Assembly: GCA_004369085.1 (NCBI GenBank)
Contig: ML210146.1
Coordinates: 1,178,001-1,242,000 of the forward strand
Length of the DNA stretch: 64,000 bases
Direction: 5' to 3'
Origin: Coprinopsis marcescibilis
Taxonomy: Eukaryota; Basidiomycota; Agaricomycetes; Agaricales; Psathyrellaceae
This document shows, one piece after another, positions 59,991-64,000 of this stretch. The stretch's first letter is position 1; every line of letters starts with the position of its first letter. The notes under the pieces were generated by a model. It saw only the letters and a program-made list of their open reading frames with translations, was not told the origin of the DNA and made no database searches. A program made the position numbers and the translations under genes.

Positions 59991-61541
59991 ATGATTCATA
60001 TTGACGACCAGCCGTATACGACTCCAGACGAAGACCCGTTTCATGTCCAGCCACCAGTCCGCGCCATCCACTCGCCAAGTCTGCTCGACAAATGGATTCA
60101 CGAGCAGCAGCGTAAACAGGATCTAATGCTTCTCGAGTTACCCCCACCACCGCCGCCATTTCAGGATGAAGCGTCGCCACGCTCTGCGACACCAACTCAC
60201 CCGTATCTAGCCTACCCTGACATCGCCCGTCTTTCTCTCGACGAAGAGGAAGACGAAGCACGGGCTCCTGACGACGCGTCGTCGCTCTACAGCTATGACC
60301 TCGTCGACGACGACGACATCCCACAGTCTGCAGTCCACTCACAGGTGTGTTCGACACGCCTCCATTGGGCCAGTTACTGACCGGCCGGGCGTTTCACAAG
60401 GTTCCTGAGACGCCAACCGGGTCTCGGTCCAGCAGAGGATCCAAGGCCCTCCTTAGCCCCTCGCCCTTTCGTAATATTAACCTTTCATTTCGTGCCAACG
60501 ATTCTTCGCCCAAATCTTCCTCCCGCATGTCCATCTTTGCACGCCCCTCTCGCAACAGTACAAGTACCTCTCATCACACACGCTCCTCAAGTCTTTCTAC
60601 CCTCACATCCATGCACCAGTCACCCACCATCAAGCAGCCGCCGTCAACCGCAAAATGGCGCCCTAGCATTCTCGGCCATTTTCCCCAGTCTCCATCTACC
60701 TCTGACATCAGCTACACTCCGCCCCGCGCTAGTCTGTCTTCTGGGGACACCTATAGCTCTGGCTCCCAAACAGTAACCACCCTCGAGAGTGACCCGCCTA
60801 CCACACCCTCCAAGCCCTCCTTTTTTGACTCGATACGCACCAAGAACCGTTCCAGTCTGAGCATCTTCAGACCGCAGAATGGCCACGCTTCTTCAAGCTC
60901 GATTTGGTCTCAGTCGTGCACTTCACGGACCCCGTTTGATGATCATGACTCGCTCGACTTTACCCTTCCACCTCACCCCGAGTGCGGCGTCGCAGCAGAT
61001 GCAACCCTGCCTCGACGGATACCCTTTGCGATGAAATCGGTCAATCAATACGATAATCTCCTCGACGACGAAGACAATCTAGCCCATTACGTCCCGCCCA
61101 CACCCAAGCGTGAATCCACCCGCAATTCAATCAACTTGCCCCCAAACAGCACCTTTTCGCGCGTCGCATTCGGTTCCCTCAGTTCGCGGAACCAAAAGAA
61201 GAAGAAGAGACTGGTCATTAGCGGGGTCGGAATGCACGAGACGCGTAAATACGAAGGCGTTCAGCGTTGGTGCGAGGTAGGCTTTGGATCCCTTTCGCTC
61301 GACTCGTCTCATATTTTCCCCCAGAACTTTGGCGAAATTCGTCAAATTAGTCGGGTGCCGAACGGCGACCTTCACATTGAATTTCGAAAGGCAGATGTGG
61401 CTGATACGGTACGTAACTCCACACCATACCCGATAACCTGCTTTAATAGCGTTCAATTAGGTCTGTCGCGTGCGGGCAAAGGTTTTTATCGCCGGCGTTG
61501 GCAGCGTTTATCTGTCATGGATCACCGGGGACAAGCGATGA
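59991..61541 (+). CDS. Ser-rich protein with divergent C-terminal RRM-like domain
   Basis: Exons 59991-60344, 60401-61276, 61325-61408 and 61461-61541 give 464 aa. The first 370 residues are disordered: an acidic head (SLDEEEDEA), then long Ser/Thr/Pro-rich tracts with many SP and TP sites. The last 90 residues fold plausibly as an RRM: LVISGVG could be strand 1/RNP2, VQRWCENFGEIRQISRV helix 1 and strand 2, GDLHIEFRKADVADTVCRV strand 3/RNP1 and helix 2, and VYLSWITG the last strand. Aromatic RNP1 residues are only partly kept (H-I-E-F), so RNA contact may be weak or replaced by protein binding. The domain is spread over three exons. Function not known to me. Confidence 0.68.
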
Positions 61542-62285
61542 CCTATTTAGTGCGCAACCCTGCCATGATTTCCCCAAAACTCTTGCTGATTTTGTTTACA
61601 GCACCTTTTTTTTTCACGAACGATTTACGACCCTAATATGTTATTGTGCTAGTCTAATAATCTTCGCATCATCTCTTCCAGCTCACAACGCGGTCTTTTT
61701 GCATCTCGGCCCACTATGTTTTCCTGTCATGTCATTATGAAACCTCCACCATCCAAAAAATTGTGACACTCTCCGATGATATGTGTCTCCCTATGCAGTA
61801 TGTGTGGTGTCAAACTATCAGTCATGTTTTACTGACGGTTATCTCGCTAGATCCATCTGCCATTAATACGGACACTCCATCTGATACGACCTCTTCAACG
61901 ATACCGTTAACTATTGTACTACACCTCGATACCCAAGCCAAGGCATACATCTCTCATCGGCCCATATTTTCCAATCATCCATCCTCCATCGCATATATCC
62001 CATCGCATCAACATTTATTTCTCCGTGTTGCATTCTGTATGTTGTTTGGCTTACCTGGCTTCCCGGCTTTCTCCTCTGTGTGTAGCTTTCTGTACTTGTA
62101 CCCTGGATCTTTCCCGAATAGAAACCCCAAATTCCCGGTCTCTTCGAACAGTCGTCCAAGAAACCCCCAAGCCTGGAAATTTGCTTCCGTTACGATGGTG
62201 ATCGAGAAACGGTTGCATGAATCGACAACAGGCTAGCTATAAATAAACGTGTTGGAATAATGTGTTTGCCCTCTCTCCCCATGAA
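61542..62285. other. Intergenic region upstream of the lipase gene
   Basis: 744 bases, with a TATAAATA at 62238-62245, 41-48 bases before the start codon at 62286. Pyrimidine-rich between. No gene supported in the remainder. Confidence 0.5.
62238..62245 (+). promoter_or_regulatory. TATA box of the lipase gene
   Basis: TATAAATA 41-48 bases before the ATG at 62286. The closeness implies a very short leader. Confidence 0.5.
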
Positions 62286-64000
62286 ATGGCGATACCTCTG
62301 GTTGTTGTGGAAGGGTTTCTGGGCGGCAATTTCGGTGCCTCGCTCTGGCGGAGTGTAGAGGACATTGTAAATGAACTCGATGCGCCACTGGATGAGCGCT
62401 CGTCGTCGAATTTGGACGCCCTGCCAAGCATTACCGACGCGAATGACCGCAGAAAGCTTTTAATCGTCAGGTCCGTTCATTTCTCATGTTGAATTCGCTT
62501 TTTCTCTATTTTGGACTGCAGCGTTGGCCCAGCAAGCTCGCTGCACGATCGGGCCTGCGAGCTCTACTACGCCTTGCGCGGCGGAACTGTCGACTATGGC
62601 TTCGAACACAGCGAGACCCACAACCACGCGCGCTTTGGGCGGACCAATTCTGCTGGAACCTACCCCGAATGGTCCAAGGACCATCCGTTACACTTCCTTG
62701 GCCATTCCATCGTACGTACTTTCCAAATCTCGCTCTTTCTCCTTTGCCGCTGTTAGATTGGACGTGGGGGTATCATATATCATCAGCAGTCCTATTTCTC
62801 TCCACACAACAGCCCCTATTCAATTGGGACTCGCTTCTGGGCGTTTCTCGCTTTCCTCGTTCGATTTCGACTTTCGATTTCGGAATCCGAGGATGGAAGG
62901 TCTTTGTGGACCGTGACATTCTCAGGCTTGGAAGCGAGCGCCTGGGCAGAGGTGCGTCTCTCGCTCCCACCCCAGCGCCCCCGCTCCTTCTTTTCATGGA
63001 AGATGTCAGTCAGCCTTGAACCTGTCTTCCACACAATACATACGTACACCGGAACAACTGCCTCCGAGAGTTCAAATCTCTCAATCTCAATTGACGCTTA
63101 CTTACGAGTTGTGTTATTAGGGCGGCCCAACGATCGTGAAACTGCAATACCTAATTAGCATCGGCCATTTCGGAACAGACGCCCATCCAGATATGATCCT
63201 ATCCGTCCACTCCAGTGAGCCAAATCTGTCTTCTCATTAAAGAGATACCATCGCCGACCCGAGCTGCTTCTGATCACACCCGACAGTCAGCGCAGCGTTC
63301 AGGGGAACCCAGCTCGTATACACGCTCGGAGAGAGCACACATTCGGCACCATCCGTCCGGCATATCAGCATAGGCGCCTTGCTCGCAAAGCTCATACACA
63401 TCTTTGCGTACATCTCCCCACTTGTCCCGTACTCGCTGCTATGGGACCTCCACGCCGAATCGCGCTCGCTGTCCTACCGTGACATCTCCATCCCCGCTTT
63501 CTTCAGACACCTCTGGAGGAGCGACTGGGCGGAAAGTAAAGATGCCACTCCGTATGATATGACATTCGAAGCCGCGGATGAAAGGGAGTCGCGAGGTGAA
63601 GGAGACCCATTTCCGAACACTTTTTACCAGAGTCTTGTATTTTCCATGGTGCGTACCGACGCGTGCCTTTTTTTCCCCCGTCGTCCGTCCTTCCGACTGA
63701 CATTGGTCGTCCTACAGACAGAAAGGCTTTCATCTTCAGGGCCGAATCATGGCCCGCCGTTATCATGGATGGTTTCTGGACCTTTGTTCATGATGTCCCG
63801 AGCCATCGGAGTGTTTGATTTCTCACTTTTACGGCCACTTCCCAAATTTTGCGAGAGACACAAACACTCCGAGCAGTTGATCAATTCCACCAGCGGGCCA
63901 ACGGCTATGGAAGCCGGGGTATCACCGGACAGTCACCTGGACCAGAGCCATTGGGCCAACGACGGAGTTGTTCCAGTGTTCTCTCAGTATCATCCTTTTG
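62286..64000 (+). CDS. Alpha/beta-hydrolase lipase related to bacterial family I.5 lipases, cut by right edge
   Basis: Exons 62286-62470, 62522-62711, 63121-63214, 63287-63648 and 63718 to the window end; the C-terminus is missing. It starts at once with strand 1 and the oxyanion loop (IPLVVVEGFLGGNFGASLW). Then SVGPASSLHDRACELYYALR and DYGFEHSETHNHARFG are family marks of staphylococcal/Geobacillus-type triacylglycerol lipases. The nucleophile elbow GHSIGGPT is split by an intron right after Ile. Later blocks: SAAFRGTQLVYTLGE and HWANDGVVPVFSQYHPF, which carries the region of the catalytic Asp/His. No signal peptide is visible, so either the protein is cytosolic or a further 5' exon exists; the TATA box 41 bases upstream argues for no further exon. 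The second intron, 409 bases, is about eight times longer than others here. Confidence 0.88.

Overview
The window looks like a nuclear scaffold piece from a filamentous basidiomycete, probably an Agaricomycete. Genes are dense, on both strands, and almost all are split by introns of about 45-60 bases; many share short divergent promoters or end tail to tail. The encoded proteins are fungal: PacC/RIM101, ADE5,7, a myosin regulatory light chain, VHS-GAT Lsb5, a PI-PLC-X-like GPI protein and a copper-thionein-like metallothionein. I built exon models by hand from splice signals and reading-frame closure. Nearly all models given with exact ends close to a whole number of codons.

Layout. 1-7.4 kb: two paralogous adenylate-forming acyl-CoA ligases on the minus strand (the first runs off the left edge, the second ends in a peroxisomal AKL tail), with MED7, a BCL7-like protein and a tiny metallothionein between them. 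8-12 kb: a membrane nitrilase-superfamily protein resembling apolipoprotein N-acyltransferase and two unrecognised proteins. 12.4-16.7 kb: a 1.4 kDa-residue-scale (about 1,418 aa) protein with a very long Glu/Arg helix. 17-28 kb: housekeeping genes ADE5,7, an ankyrin/CCCH protein, NAD-glycerol-3-phosphate dehydrogenase, syntaxin SED5 and a Nop6-like RRM protein. 28-32 kb: an unknown Ser-rich protein and a tandem pair of MAPEG (microsomal glutathione transferase type) genes. 32.7-40 kb: RRB1/GRWD1, a PA28/REG proteasome activator and TAF1. 40-46 kb: PacC/RIM101, myosin RLC and a tandem pair of short-chain dehydrogenases of the acyl-DHAP reductase type. 46-64 kb: PLC-like GPI protein, an unknown protein, UTP11, a WRKY/FAR1-like His/Gln-rich protein, LSB5-like, mitochondrial SerRS, clamp loader RFC2, CFD1, a Ser-rich protein with a divergent RRM, and a lipase cut by the right edge.

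Themes. Most genes are core cell machinery (transcription: MED7, TAF1, perhaps BCL7-like; ribosome assembly: RRB1, UTP11, Nop6-like; replication: RFC2; Fe-S assembly: CFD1; membrane traffic: SED5, LSB5). The accessory flavour comes from three local gene duplications (ligases, MAPEG, SDR), the metallothionein and the Lnt-like enzyme. Points that deserve a second look are the metallothionein split into a 3-base coding first exon and two small exons, PA28 with consecutive 9-, 14- and 18-base micro-exons, five GC-AG introns in four genes, and the eukaryotic Lnt-like protein. I saw no transposon, CRISPR array, rRNA or tRNA gene, and no convincing candidate for a wholly new multi-gene system.
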